This document shows positions 1 through 10,646 of a DNA stretch of 64,000 nt, one piece after another (the stretch's first letter is position 1; each line of letters starts with the position of its first letter). A program made the translations under genes and the position numbers. The stretch lies in assembly GCA_026214975.1 (NCBI GenBank), contig JAOBSW010001119.1, positions 30,890 to 94,889 on the forward strand, written 5' to 3'. This DNA comes from Gentiana macrophylla (Eukaryota; Streptophyta; Magnoliopsida; Gentianales; Gentianaceae). A model generated the notes under the pieces. It was given only the letters and a program-made list of their open reading frames with translations. It had not been told where the DNA came from and searched no databases.

Positions 1-1383
1 TACCATAAATCAATTTACACATGTGTATATATCACATATATATTGTTACACATATAAATCCATTATATATATATATATATTACATGCATGCGCATGCTGC
101 CAAACACTTTTGCACACACGCACACATAGGTATTATTTATATATATATATTAATATCTAATATTAATATTTGGTAATACTATTAATTAAATTCTTGACAA
201 TCCAAGTGTATCATATACACACACAAATTGCGCCACCTTAACCAATAAATTGGCATCCGGAATATTCTTTAATTAATATAATATTATTAATATCTTGTAT
301 TTAATTTATTCATAATAAATAAATACCACCATATTAATTTACCACTATAACCTTTATAGTCTCGAGATAAACTTTCCTTATTTGGTTATCATCTATAACC
401 ACATTTTAATCCGCTAGATATTCTTATGTGTGTGACCCGATAGGCTTCGAATATGTTGGCCGTAGACACAAAGTGCAAATTACTTAAAATGCCCTTCATA
501 CCTAACGATCACGGGATAGCGTCTAGCAACACACCGTGACCCCAATCATCGGAAGAGTCAAATGCAATGACTACTACCTTTCATGTGAAACAGATTACGT
601 GTAACTTACAATCTATATCGTAATAATATCCATACGGTCGTTAGTCGAGTGTCAAAACATCAACGACCGTATCTTATAATCTGGATACCATGCTCTCTCG
701 AAGTAACACATTTACTCCCACTTTGCAAAGATTCACGAGAGTAAGACATTCCTTATAAGAAGGCCATTTCGGATATTCGATCCCAATCATAGGATACGCG
801 ATTCCCGGACGACCAATCATGTATACTCCGCATGCTTCAGTATCATACCCAATCACTACCGCATGATCGCCCCGTGGCTAGGGGAAACCTCAATAGTGTC
901 AAAGCATGACAATCCACACCGTGATGCCGTGAAGACTCGGTCTTAAGGATAATTACACAACCGCCACATAGTGTGACACTTATCCGTGTAAGTGGGTCGC
1001 CTAACATACGCATTCTCTAATACACGCCCACGCATACCCAAGTGTCTCTACACTTCGATGAGACGAGATCTATCCGCCGCCTTAAAGACATGAAGACATC
1101 TAATACGTGCTAGTCTGTTTATACTATCAATGCCCTGTTTAATAGTACATCAGCCTAGAGACATTTAAGTATCAAACTTATTAAAGTGATTAGAGATCTC
1201 ATCAACCATAATCGCTTATCATGGTTTCTCTACCACAGTTTAATACTAAGGACGTTATCATATAACAATTCATAATTGGTTCTTTAAAAAGAACATATAT
1301 ATGACAACAGAAAAGCCATTTAATATATGTACAAACATAAAGAAATAGTAGAAATGATCCGACCCGGTCGGATCCGGTCCAAC
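1..1383. repeat. LTR-like non-coding repeat, unclassified
   Basis: AT-rich microsatellite-like DNA (1-450) passes into about 900 bp of moderate-complexity sequence without a credible gene. The part around 300-460 is matched, imperfectly, by 57830-57970 near the other end of the window, so this is a dispersed repeat. Long, ORF-less and repeated, it resembles an LTR (possibly a copia LTR on the minus strand), but no partner LTR, primer site or target duplication is visible here. The right boundary is set by the start of LINE-derived coding sequence. Identity as an LTR is inference. Confidence 0.4.
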
Positions 1384-1387
1384 CCGA

Positions 1388-1726
1388 TTGGGTTTAGGAC
1401 ACTATTCCAACACTTGCACCCAGGAAGCTTCAATCCTTTCACCCAAACCAGGAAATCCTGCAAACATAAAACATCAAGCTAGCACAGACCAAAAAAGCTC
1501 ACCAAGACCAAACCAAACCACACCAAATCAGTCCAGCCATTGTCAAAAAACCTTTAAAAGGCAAAAACAGGAAATTGAAAGACCCCTCAGAGACATCACC
1601 AATTGGGGAACTAGCCTGGGGAAAAGGAAACAGGAAGATGAGGAGGATTTGTCACCAAAGAAATCAAGAATGGGGAATTCTGATACCCTGGTGGAGGCTG
1701 CATGGCAGCTCCATCAGGAGCCATGA
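1388..1726 (+). pseudogene. LINE ORF1 C-terminal fragment
   Basis: About 112 codons open with GLGHYSNTC, the second half of a CCHC zinc knuckle like that ending plant LINE ORF1 (Gag-like RNA-binding) proteins. The rest is a low-complexity, Lys/Pro/Gln-rich tail with a basic KRKQ/KKSR segment. The apparent start is a TTG inside the knuckle, so it is not a real initiation site; the upstream part is missing. The stop TGA overlaps the presumed ORF2 start as ATGA. Confidence 0.7.
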
Positions 1727-2553
1727 ATCTACTTTGTTGGAACTGCCGGGGCCTAGGCAACCCTAATGCAGTTCCTAGCCTTAATTGCCTGGTTAAAAGT
1801 TCTTCTCCCTTCCTCCTCTTTCTTTCTGAAACTAAGTTATCCTATGCTGCTATGAATTCTGTCAGAATAAAATTGGGATTTGCCTCGGGTTACCACGTAC
1901 CTAGTGATGGAACCAGGGGAGGCCTTTCTCTGCTATGGAATGACTCCACCTCAGTCCAAATTTTGACCAGCTCACTTGGTCACATTGATACTATAATCAA
2001 TTACAACAGCAAAGTTTTTCGATTTAATGAAGTTCTTCATCCTCACGAGAAAATTGGTGATGTCTCTAGGCCACGGTATCTCATGGAAAATTTTAGAAAT
2101 GCCCTCAACAGTTGTGACCTTCAAGACCTGGGATATTCTGGTGCTAGATTCACTTGGAGTCAGGGGAGGCATAAAAGGAATGTTAAAGCAAGACTAGACA
2201 GAGCTGTAGCTAATAGCTCTTGGATCAGAATGTTTCCAAAATTTACTGTCACTCATCTCTCTGCTTCTAAGAGTGACCACATTCCCATACTTATTTCTGA
2301 TGGCCCTTTTAATATGAAGAAGAGTAGAATCAGGCAGGCCATCAGAAGATTTGACCCCTTTTGGTTGCAAGATGCTGATTGTTTTGAGGTGACAAAGAAT
2401 GCTTGGAGCACAACTCACCATAAGCAGGCCACAAAAGTATCTACTGGAATAAAGGAGGTAAGAGATTCTCTTCTATTATGGAGCTCAAAAAAGTACGGGA
2501 ATATAGGAAAGAAGATCAGCACACTGCAGAGTCAACTTCACAGCCTACAATAG
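1702..2553 (+). pseudogene. LINE ORF2, endonuclease domain
   Basis: Exonuclease-endonuclease-phosphatase fold that nicks target DNA for target-primed reverse transcription. MNLLCWNCRGLGNP marks the N terminus (the second Met, at 1723, is the likely start); LSETKL supplies the conserved Glu, and KSDHIPILI the catalytic SDH motif. The frame ends at a TAG at 2551 but stays open in the same frame beyond it, so this is a point nonsense mutation and not a domain boundary. Confidence 0.85.
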
Positions 2554-2589
2554 GATGACAATTGCGATGTTCTTAAGGAGAAAAGCATT

Positions 2590-3426
2590 ATGAGAGAACT
2601 GGACCTCCTACTGAACATGGAGGAGGATTTTTGGAAGCAGAGGGGAAGATGCAACTGGCTAGCATCTGGAGACAGAAATACCTCTTATTTCCATATGAAG
2701 GCCTCTAGAAGACATAGCAAGAATAAGATTGAAACTCTTATCTCTGAAAATGGAGCTGTTATTGCAGACCAAGAGGAACTTAAAACTTATGCTAAACACT
2801 ACTATGAAAGCCTCTTTACTTCTTGTGCAGGTACTCGAGACAGAAGTTCTCTTATGAATTTTCTGGGAACACTTCCCTTCAACAAGATCTCTGCAGAGCA
2901 GATCAACTATCTTTTAGAGCCCTATACTGAGGAGGAGATTGTCAAAGCTCTTAAACACTTGCCAGGTAGAAAAAGTCCAGGGCCTGACGGAATGCAGGCT
3001 ATCTTCCTTCACAAACATTGGCATATCTACAGGGCTGACCTGCTACCTTTCTTTCTAAGAATCCTCAATGAAGGTATGGATTTCTCTGATGTTAATGATA
3101 CACTTATTACCTTGATACCTAAAGTTCAGCAGGCTACTACACTCAAAGACTATAGGCCCATAAGCCTTAGCAACTCCGTCTACAAGGTCATTTCTAAAGT
3201 ATTGGCCAATAGACTCAAAAGGACCTTGGAAACCATCATTGACCCCGCCCAAAGCGCTTTTCAAAAGGGAAGATTGATAACTGATAATGCCATTGCAGCA
3301 TTTGAAGCCTTTCACACACTGAATGGAGCTGGGGTTTATGGAAAGCAACAAATGGCTATTAAATTGGACATGATGAAGGCCTTTGATAGGGTGGAGTGGG
3401 ACTATCTGGAGTCAGTTCTTATTTAG
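2590..3426 (+). pseudogene. LINE ORF2, reverse transcriptase N-terminal half
   Basis: Continues the endonuclease frame. It contains the linker with ASGDRNTSYFH, then reverse-transcriptase motifs: GRKSPGPDG, LITLIPK, YRPISLSNSVYKVISKVLANR, QSAFQKGR and LDMMKAFDRVEWDYL, which holds the first catalytic Asp. It ends at a TAG (3424), immediately followed by more reverse transcriptase in the same frame, so one sense codon has become a stop. Confidence 0.85.
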
Positions 3427-4167
3427 ATGAACTTCCCTATTGAGTTTATTAGAACTATTATGAAGTGTGTATCTTCAGCCTCTTTTCAGGTGTTAGTCAA
3501 TGGTCAACCAACTTCAAGATTCTGGCCAACCAGAGGTATAAGGCAAGGAGATCCTTTATCTCCTTTCCTCTTTATCATATGCTCTGAGGGATTCTCTGCA
3601 CTAATCAAATCTTCAGTTCTCAATGGCTACTTTACCCCCTTTAGGTTTGGAAGAGAAGGCCCATGCCTTTCACATCTCCTGTTTGCAGATGATAGCATAC
3701 TTTTTGCAAAGGCCAACTTGGACAATGCAAGAGCTATTATGGACATTCTGAAGACCTATGAGGATCTATCCGGACAGAAGGTGAATCTTACCAAGTCTAA
3801 CATCTACTTCAACAAAGCTTTGGAAGATAATATCAGGCTGTCTATTATCCAGGAACTTGAGATTCCTATTGGCAACTCCAAAGGCAAGTATCTTGGACTC
3901 CCCTTCATGATTGGGAGATCAAGGTATGATGTTTTTAAATACATAAAGGACAAGATCTGGAGGAAAATCAATGGCTGGAAGGCAGTTTATCTCACTACAG
4001 CAGGAAAGGAGGTACTTATTAAGGCAGTCTTACAAGCTATACCTATCTATGTGATGCAATGTTTTCTTCTCCCAAAGAAGTTGCTCAATGAAATCCTCTG
4101 TATGATAAGGAGGTTCTGGTGGGGAAAGAATGCCAATGAGGGGAATTCTATGGCTTGGATATCTTGA
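3427..4167 (+). pseudogene. LINE ORF2, reverse transcriptase C-terminal half
   Basis: Same frame as the preceding part. It contains VNGQPTSRFWPTRGIRQGD and the catalytic LLFADDSILFAK motif, with both Asp residues intact, then SGQKVNLTKS and KYLGLPFMIGR, typical of plant LINE thumb regions. A TGA at 4165 stops the frame; the neighbouring residues suggest a TGG-to-TGA change. The polymerase active site is preserved although the reading frame is broken. Confidence 0.85.
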
Positions 4168-4215
4168 GATAATCTCTGTCAACCCAAAACTCAAGGTGGT
4201 CTGGGGTTCAAAAAC

Positions 4216-5262
4216 TTGGAGATGTTCAATAAGGCCTTGCTAGCCAAACAATGTTGGAGGATAGTGAGCAACCCTCATTCACTAGTAAGTCAGATTCTTA
4301 AGTACAAATATCACAAGAAGACTTCATTCATGTCATGTAATTTGGGATCAAGGCCTTTATATCTTTGGAGGAGTTTGAATGCTGGGAAGGAATTACTCTC
4401 TATGGGCCTTAGATGGTCTATAGGAGATGGAACATCTGTCAACATTTGGAGACAACCATGGGTGCCTTTGGAGCCTAGGTTCTCTATATCAACGTATGGT
4501 GTTCACAGTCAAATTCAAACTGTGGACCAGCTACTGGAAAATGGAACATGGAACCTGGGTCTACTCTCACAAACCTTTCTACCCCATGAAGTTGATGCTA
4601 TCAAGTCCATCACTATAAATCTGCAATCTAATACAGACAAACTCATTTGGCACTATGAAAAGAAGGGGGTGTACACCGTTAAGTCTGGATATAGACTTGC
4701 ACAAAACATTCAAGACCAGATACATACAAACGGTGAAGCTACTACATCAAATGCAAATGCCAAATCATGGAGTTACCTTTGGGCACTTCAAATTCCACCA
4801 AAAGTGAAGGCTTTTCTGTGGAGGATTGCCACGAACTCACTACCAGTTGGAGCCAACCTGCTTCGTAGACATTTATCGGATGGAATTTGCAAGATTTGCA
4901 ATGCAGAGATTGAGACATGGGATCACTTCTTCTTCAATTGCAACTGGACCCAGGGAATTTGGACAGCCTGTCCTGATCTCAAAGTGATTGTGAACTGGAA
5001 CTTTGGCAATCTCCTGGATGTATGCTATTATTTGGTAAATCAACCATCTCCACAGGCTGCACTGTTCTTTATGACTCTCTGGTTTACATGGATTGGGCGA
5101 ACTAGAGCTGTCTTCAATAATGTTCCACCGTCGCCAACTCGAATATGTAGTCAAGCTGAGATTTTTCTGGAGGAGTTTCACAAAGCAAAAAGCATTGACT
5201 CGCGCTTTCTTTCGCGAAGGGCCATTCCAAACCGTTGGATCAAACCGAAATCCGAACTTTGA
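4216..5262 (+). pseudogene. LINE ORF2, thumb and zf-RVT region
   Basis: Same frame again. It carries the zf-RVT domain found in plant LINEs: WALQIPPKVKAFLWR, then CKICNAEIETWDHFFFNC with its Cys/His pattern. The frame runs into a TGA at 5260. RNase H homology begins in another frame just before that, which places a frameshift around 5235-5262. Confidence 0.85.
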
Positions 5263-5729
5263 AGGTTAATGTGGATGCCGGAGTCCGAATTGATCATGGA
5301 GCAGCGGGAATAGTGGCGAGGAACCATGATAGCACGATAGTTGCTGCCATCTCCATAGACCTAGGTCTGGTAGCTTCGATCGAATTTGCAGAATTATTAG
5401 CGATTCTCCATGGCTTGAAAGAAGTAGCACGCATTTGGAGTGGAGAAGTGGAGATTGAGTCGGATTCTTCCTTGTGTATTGCCAGACTCCATTCAAACGA
5501 TGAAGAAGATCAAACGACAATGGGAGTTTTAGCTCGTAGGATCCGAAAAATGAAAAGGCTTTTCAAAAATTGTGTTTTTCGGTATGTTAAGCGAAATTGT
5601 AATATTCCAACAGATAGGCTTGCCAATTTGAGATTTTCTATCCCTAAATTTCTTTCTGGCTATTGTAACTGGGGTACTAAACCCCCACAATCTGTAACCT
5701 CTGCATCATTAGCAGATATTGATTCTTAA
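5235..5729 (+). pseudogene. LINE ORF2, RNase H domain (frameshifted)
   Basis: An RVT_3-type RNase H: VNVDAG supplies the first Asp, AELLAILHGLKE the Glu, and EIESDSSLC the second Asp. It degrades the RNA strand of the RNA-DNA hybrid. It lies in a different frame from the rest of ORF2 and is followed by a short 3' UTR and the A-rich tail. Confidence 0.8.
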
Positions 5730-5782
5730 TGAAAATTAAAAGTCAAAAAAAAAAAAAATAAAAAATAAAAAATAAATAAATA

Positions 5783-5950
5783 ATGCAAAATCATACTAAA
5801 ACACCACACTACCTATATGGCAAAATATGGATCGACATGGATTTTATTTAAATACTTGTATCAACAATAAGTAATGTAGTGTTTTAATATAAAAATATTA
5901 ATGTGATTTTACGTTATCCCATAAGAATCGGGAATACTAAAAAAAAAATA
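5783..5950. other. AT-rich spacer
   Basis: AT-rich spacer between the LINE tail and the promoter motifs of the cyclin-like gene. No gene or clear repeat is seen. Confidence 0.4.
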
Positions 5951-6106
5951 GCGGGAAAGATATTTTAACAATATTTTGTTTTAACACATCGACGTCATTC
6001 CAATGACGGGCCCACCACCCATACTGCCAACAGCTTAACAGCTTGCTCCTCCTGCAGCAAGCAACTGAACTCACGTTTTCAGCATTCACAAATTCCGTTT
6101 ATAAAT
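5951..6106 (+). promoter_or_regulatory. Candidate cyclin-gene promoter (E2F site, site II, TATA)
   Basis: GCGGGAAA at 5951-5958 is the reverse of TTTCCCGC, a canonical E2F site. GGCCCA at 6009-6014 is the reverse of TGGGCC, the site II motif bound by TCP factors in plant cell-cycle promoters. A TGACG/ACGTCA cluster lies between them, and TATAAAT is at 6100-6106. The spacing fits a promoter starting transcription near 6130. The motifs are seen; their function is inferred from the cyclin-like gene downstream. Confidence 0.5.
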
Positions 6107-6164
6107 CCCTCCCCATTTAGTAATCTCTACATTTTACTTTTTTTTCAGCTTCTGAGATATTCTT

Positions 6165-8060
6165 CAATGGAGTCCGCTGCTCTTTTGTGTTCTTTTGACT
6201 GTAAAAATCTCATCTCTATCCGTCTTTCTTTTCGCACTTGAATTTTGTCCGTTCTATTGTAATCAATCGTTGTTAATTTCTGAATGCTTAATAGTTGACT
6301 GTGTGGAATTAATGCCAGCTGAAGATTGATTGCTGATTTCACGGTTTCTGCAAGGGAGTCCGCTGCTCTTCTGCGTTAATTTCACTGTAAAATTTCATCT
6401 CTATCTGTCTTTCTTTTTTGCTCTTAAATTTGTTCGGTTCTATTGTAATCAATCCTTGTTGCTGAATCATGAATAGTTTATTGTGTGGAATAAATGCCAG
6501 CTGATGATTGATTGCTTATTTCACGCTGTTAATTGTGAAATTAAAGCTTTGCATATCCATTGTGTTGTAGATCGAATGCTTGTTTTTGTACAGCTTTCTG
6601 TATTGAATCTCTGGTGCTTGTTTTAAGTATTATTCCAGGAACGTTAAGCTGTTTATTTGATGTTTTTGAGTGTGATTTAGCTCTGTTTAATATGGAAAAC
6701 TAGAGAGACGAGAGGAAGGAGAGCAGGGCGATGTTCTGGACTTGGAGTTTTATTAGGAAACACTCTTATGATTTCTGACGCACAGCTTTTTTTCACTGAA
6801 TCTCTTGTGTTTGTTTAAGTGATAATAATTCAAGGAACAATATGCTGTTTTTGGTCTTTTGAGTGTGATTCAGCTCTGCTTAATCTGGAAAATCAGAGTG
6901 ACAAGATGACATGGACTTTCTTTGAATAATCAGAGTTGGTTGGGGCTAGATAGTAGTTGCGGACAATGATTTTTTCTTATCTCGGTGATGTTTTATTAGG
7001 TTTAATAGTTATGATGCTCTAATTTCTTATGATTAATTATAATTTAGGAAACGCTCTTATGATTTCTGAGGCATAGCTTTCTTTACCAAACCTCTTGTGC
7101 TTGTTTAACTGATAATAATTCAACGAACCATAAGCTGTTTTTGGCCTTTTGAGTGTGATTCAGCTCTGCCTAATCTGGAAAATTAGAGTAACAAGATGAC
7201 TTGGAGTTTCTTTGAATAATCAGAGTTAGTTGAGGGCTAGAGAGCGGTTGCTCTTAAATTTGTTCGGTTCTATTGTGATAAATCGTTGTTGCTGAATCCT
7301 GAATATTTTATGGTGTGGAATTAATGCCAGCTGATGATTGATTGCTTATTTCAGGCTATTAATTGTGAAATTAAAGCTTTGCATATGCATTGTGTTGTAG
7401 ATCGAATGCTTGTTTTTGTACAGCTTTCTGTATTGAATCTCTGGTGCTTGTTTTAAGTATTATTCCAGGAACGTTAAGCTGTTTATTTGATGTTTTTTTA
7501 GTGTGATTTAGCTCTGTTAAATATGGAAAACTAGAGAGACGAGAGGGAGGAGAGCAGGGTGATGTTCTGGACGGAGTTTTATTAGGAAACACTCTTATGA
7601 TTTCTGAGGCACAGTTTTTTTTCACTGAATCTCTTGTGTTTGTTTAAGTGATAATAATTCAAGGAACAGATAAGCTGTTTTTGGTCTTTTGAGTGTGATT
7701 CAGCTCTGCTTAATCTGGAAAATCAGAGCGACAAGATGACATGGAGTTTCTTTGAATAATCAGATTTGGTTGGGGGCTAGATAGTGGTTTATTAGGTTTA
7801 ATTGTTATGATGCTCTAATTTCTTATGATTAATTAATTATATTTTAGGAAACGTTTTTATGATTACCGGGGCAGAGCTTTCTTTACCGAATCTATCGTGT
7901 TTGTTTAATGATAATAATTCAAGGAACCATAAGTTGTTTTTGTCTTTTGAGTGTGATTCAGCTTTAATCTGGTAAAGCTCTTGTTAATCTGGAAAATGGG
8001 AGTAACAAAGATGACTTGGAGTTTCTTTGAATAATCAGAGTTGGTTGGGGACGATTTTTC
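6165..8060 (+). repeat. Nested tandem repeats in the 5' intron/UTR of the cyclin-like gene
   Basis: A 186-bp unit beginning AGTCCGCTGCTCTT at 6171 recurs at 6357. A larger unit, from CTCTTAAATTTGTTCGG at 6421, recurs at 7251 (period 830). Inside these, a segment with GAGTGTGATTCAGCTCTG and ATAATCAGAGTTGGTT occurs four times (about 6770, 7050, 7600, 7850). The block lies between the TATA box and a good acceptor (CTCTGTTTCAG, ending 8301) just upstream of the start codon, so it is probably a long 5'-UTR intron. No ORF is credible here. Confidence 0.75.
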
Positions 8061-8344
8061 TTATCTTATGATGTTATTTTAGTGTTAATTGCTAAGATGC
8101 TCTTAATTCAGAAAAATAAATAAAATGGTGTTTCATGAGAAGACTCACTGAAATGACCTCTGTGCTTATCTTAGACAGCTTCATGTGTATTATCATCCAT
8201 ACAAAATGCATAACTTATACCTATGTTTTGTTTGACACTGACTTAGTCAATAGGAGGATTAGATGTTGGCTTGTAATTGATATATATTTGCTCTGTTTCA
8301 GTTTCAAAATCCTAGCAACAGGTTGTTTTCACAATTTCATAAAG

Positions 8345-10065
8345 ATGTCGATTGTTGAGGCTGAAATGAAACTCGCGTACGACGTTCAAATGTCATTTTT
8401 GACCAGCATCCGAAGAGAATATGACCGCTTGTTTCAGTTAGAGCAGAAACACCGCAAGAGGCTCACCGACAATTACAGAGACATCATTCTCGGTGGAAAT
8501 GGGACGCGGGGTGCGCGCATAGTTATTGGTGGACCTTCTGCGATGCGGATTGTTCGCAAAGTATGTATGCAATGGATTGAACAGGTATATTGCTGCACTG
8601 AATTAATTCCTTTCTCTTACTTAATTAATGCATCGATAAACACGAACAACACCATTTATTTCTTGTTGATTTGTGTTGTTTTTTTATTTATTTTTTGTGT
8701 TTTTTACGGACCAAAACAGGTGCATGAAATCTATGACTTGCATCCAGTAACGACTTTTACTTCGGTCACTTACTGTGACCGAGTTTTGTCATGGTACCGC
8801 CACCATTATACGGTAATTTGTTTTCTTTCATGTCTTTTCTAAGTAGGCAGATGTCCCACTAGTTCTTTTCTTTGATCAACTTCTCTTTCGTGGGAACATA
8901 TTTAAAGATTTGATTCAATTCTAGTAAGATTTTTCAACATTAATTGATCAATCTCTTGATGTATTTTTTCCCAACTGCAGCTTCCAGAACCGGATTTGGT
9001 CCCGTTGCTATTGGTGGCATGTGTCTCGCTGGCTGCGAAAATTGAGGAAGACAATCCCCCGTCTCCAGTAAAATTTTTGGAGAACTTGGATGGTTTACCA
9101 CGTGTACTTGATTTGAATGGACGTCTACACAACTTGACGTTACCACAGATAATTGAGGGAGGATATCCAGTTGATGGAGGATATCAAGAAATGGAGCGAA
9201 GGGTCTTAACTCAGTTGCGAAGGAGGCTTCACGTTGTAACACCATTCGATTTCCTTCCTTACTTCCTCTGTAAGTTACCACTTCTCTCCTCGGGTGATAT
9301 TGCACGTGCCACAGATGCTGCTGCCGAAATTCTGATCAACACCATCCAAAGTACGGTACCAATGATTCAATCAACTTTGATTTTCGTTTGTATTGTATGG
9401 GTTGGGTTAATAACTAGTTTCTGATTTTTCATGTATATTATGTTAAAATTGAAGAAAGAATCGAGCTGAATCAAGTGATTAAAAAGGGATTACTGCATTA
9501 TATCTACCTAACATGCACACACTTTTGTCTATGATATATACTTACTGCATTATATCTACCTAACATGCACTTACTTTTGTCTATGAAATTAGAACCGCAT
9601 TTGTTGGACTATGTTCCGTCCGTCCTAGCCGCAGTTGCCGTGCTTTCGGCGGTGGAAGTTGAATTCGACTTTCCCTTTGAAGGGATGGCACGTGATGACA
9701 AGTTCTTCGAGAGAGTGGATTATGTATGGACAAGTTTTTCATCTTAATTTTGTTGTCTCAACAATTATTCATATTCAGTTGCTTGGAAAACTAGGAACAA
9801 ATTACACTAATATGTGTTTTTCTTGATTGTTTGGGACATGCAGGACACAGTCAAGACATGTTTGGGAGATCTGAATATGGAAATTGATGAGTCAAAAGTG
9901 TTTGAAGGATGGGATGGTTACATGAAAGCTGAGGGGAAAAGTGAGGTTGACTTTGAAATGTACAGGGATATTCATTGGTACATTTGGAAATGTGGAAATT
10001 TACGCACAGAGGGAACTATAAGCGTATGCAGTTGTGGTAACTGTGCTTTTGGTGGTGGCAAATGA
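8345..10065 (+). CDS. Divergent D-type-cyclin-like protein, five coding exons
   Basis: Model: exons 8345-8584, 8720-8812, 8981-9350, 9593-9723 and 9844-10065. All junctions are GT/AG and phases agree, giving 1056 nt including the stop, or 351 residues. The start is the first ATG after a UTR acceptor at 8301. The cyclin box covers roughly residues 65-200: MRIVRKVCMQWIEQV, a helix with YCDRVLSWY, then VACVSLAAKIEE, with the Lys and Glu that contact CDKs. ERRVLTQLRRRLHVVTPFDF matches the end of the first cyclin fold, and LLDYVPSVLAAVAVL a C-terminal-fold helix. It probably partners a CDK in the nucleus. No LxCxE retinoblastoma-binding motif was seen. The C-terminal exon is poorly conserved, so the true end is less sure; the subtype is unassigned. 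Confidence 0.75.
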
Positions 10066-10190
10066 CATTCCCTTTGAAAGGATGGCGTATGATGACAACT
10101 TGGAACAATTACAATAATATGTGTTTTTCTTAATTGTTTTGGACATGTTTGGGAGACCTGAGTAAGGTTGGACAATTAGCTAGAGGATTA
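10066..10190 (+). pseudogene. Vestige of another cyclin exon 4/5 copy
   Basis: Directly after the cyclin stop, CCCTTTGAAAGGATGG with ATGATGACAA repeats part of exon 4. TTACAATAATATGTGTTTTT and TTGTTTTGGACATG repeat the intron before exon 5, and TTTGGGAGACCTGA repeats exon 5. The pieces are in the right order but mostly deleted, so this is the residue of a small tandem duplication. It is closer in wording to the copy at 18441-18850 than to the adjacent gene. Confidence 0.6.
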
Positions 10191-10349
10191 TCTTGTTGGC
10201 TTAGCATTTGCAGTAATTACTGTGTCTCTCCGAATGGTTATTTTGATATGTAGAACTCTAAACATATGTGTTTAGCTTTTGCTGCATTTGATTTTGTTTC
10301 CATAAGGAAAACAGTGAGATATGGGATTCAATGCTGAAATGATTCTCTA

Positions 10350-10388
<39 letters not shown>

Positions 10389-10646
10389 TTGTGTTGGTCT
10401 TTTATATATAAATAAATATATGGGCTTTCTTGAAAACGAAGAAGCAAAAGTGTAAGAACTTACATTTATAAGCCAATGAACAAAAGTGTAAAAAAAGGAA
10501 CTCAAAGCATTTAAAAAACAGTATAAAAAGCAGAAGATAACTATATATGCATATGTGAATGGTTTTGCTGTGGTTTTAATAGGGGGGTGTGCAGAAACAT
10601 AAATGAAAACAGGAAATTAAATCTGATGATTTTGGTTCTATTTCTC
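10191..10646. other. Intergenic DNA with (TA)n/(T)n microsatellite
   Basis: Holds a (TA)n run at about 10352-10380 followed by a T run, then AT-rich sequence. It is repeated almost in full at 18860-19170 and so belongs to the duplicated block. No gene seen. Confidence 0.6.

Larger units (their letters stand above)
1384..5782 (+). mobile_element. L1-type LINE, 5'-truncated, degenerate
   Basis: The order is the end of ORF1 (zinc knuckle), then ORF2 with apurinic endonuclease, reverse transcriptase, zf-RVT zinc domain and a C-terminal RNase H, then an A-rich tail from about 5745. This is the standard layout of plant L1-clade non-LTR retrotransposons. Only about the last 110 codons of ORF1 remain, so the copy is 5'-truncated, as expected from incomplete reverse transcription. 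ORF2 carries three in-frame stops and one frameshift, so it is dead. No target-site duplication could be recognised; the left boundary is placed where ORF1 similarity starts and may be off by tens of bases. Confidence 0.9.

Noticed and set aside
674..856. 60-codon minus-strand ORF
   Set aside because: Lies in an ORF-less LTR-like repeat; no family recognised and no continuing frame.
1330..1383. Target duplication for the LINE
   Set aside because: No matching direct repeat found next to the A-rich tail at 5782.
8135..8842. Single 235-codon ORF covering the cyclin start
   Set aside because: Reads through an intron; the spliced model starting at 8345 has consistent GT/AG sites and phases and keeps cyclin motifs.
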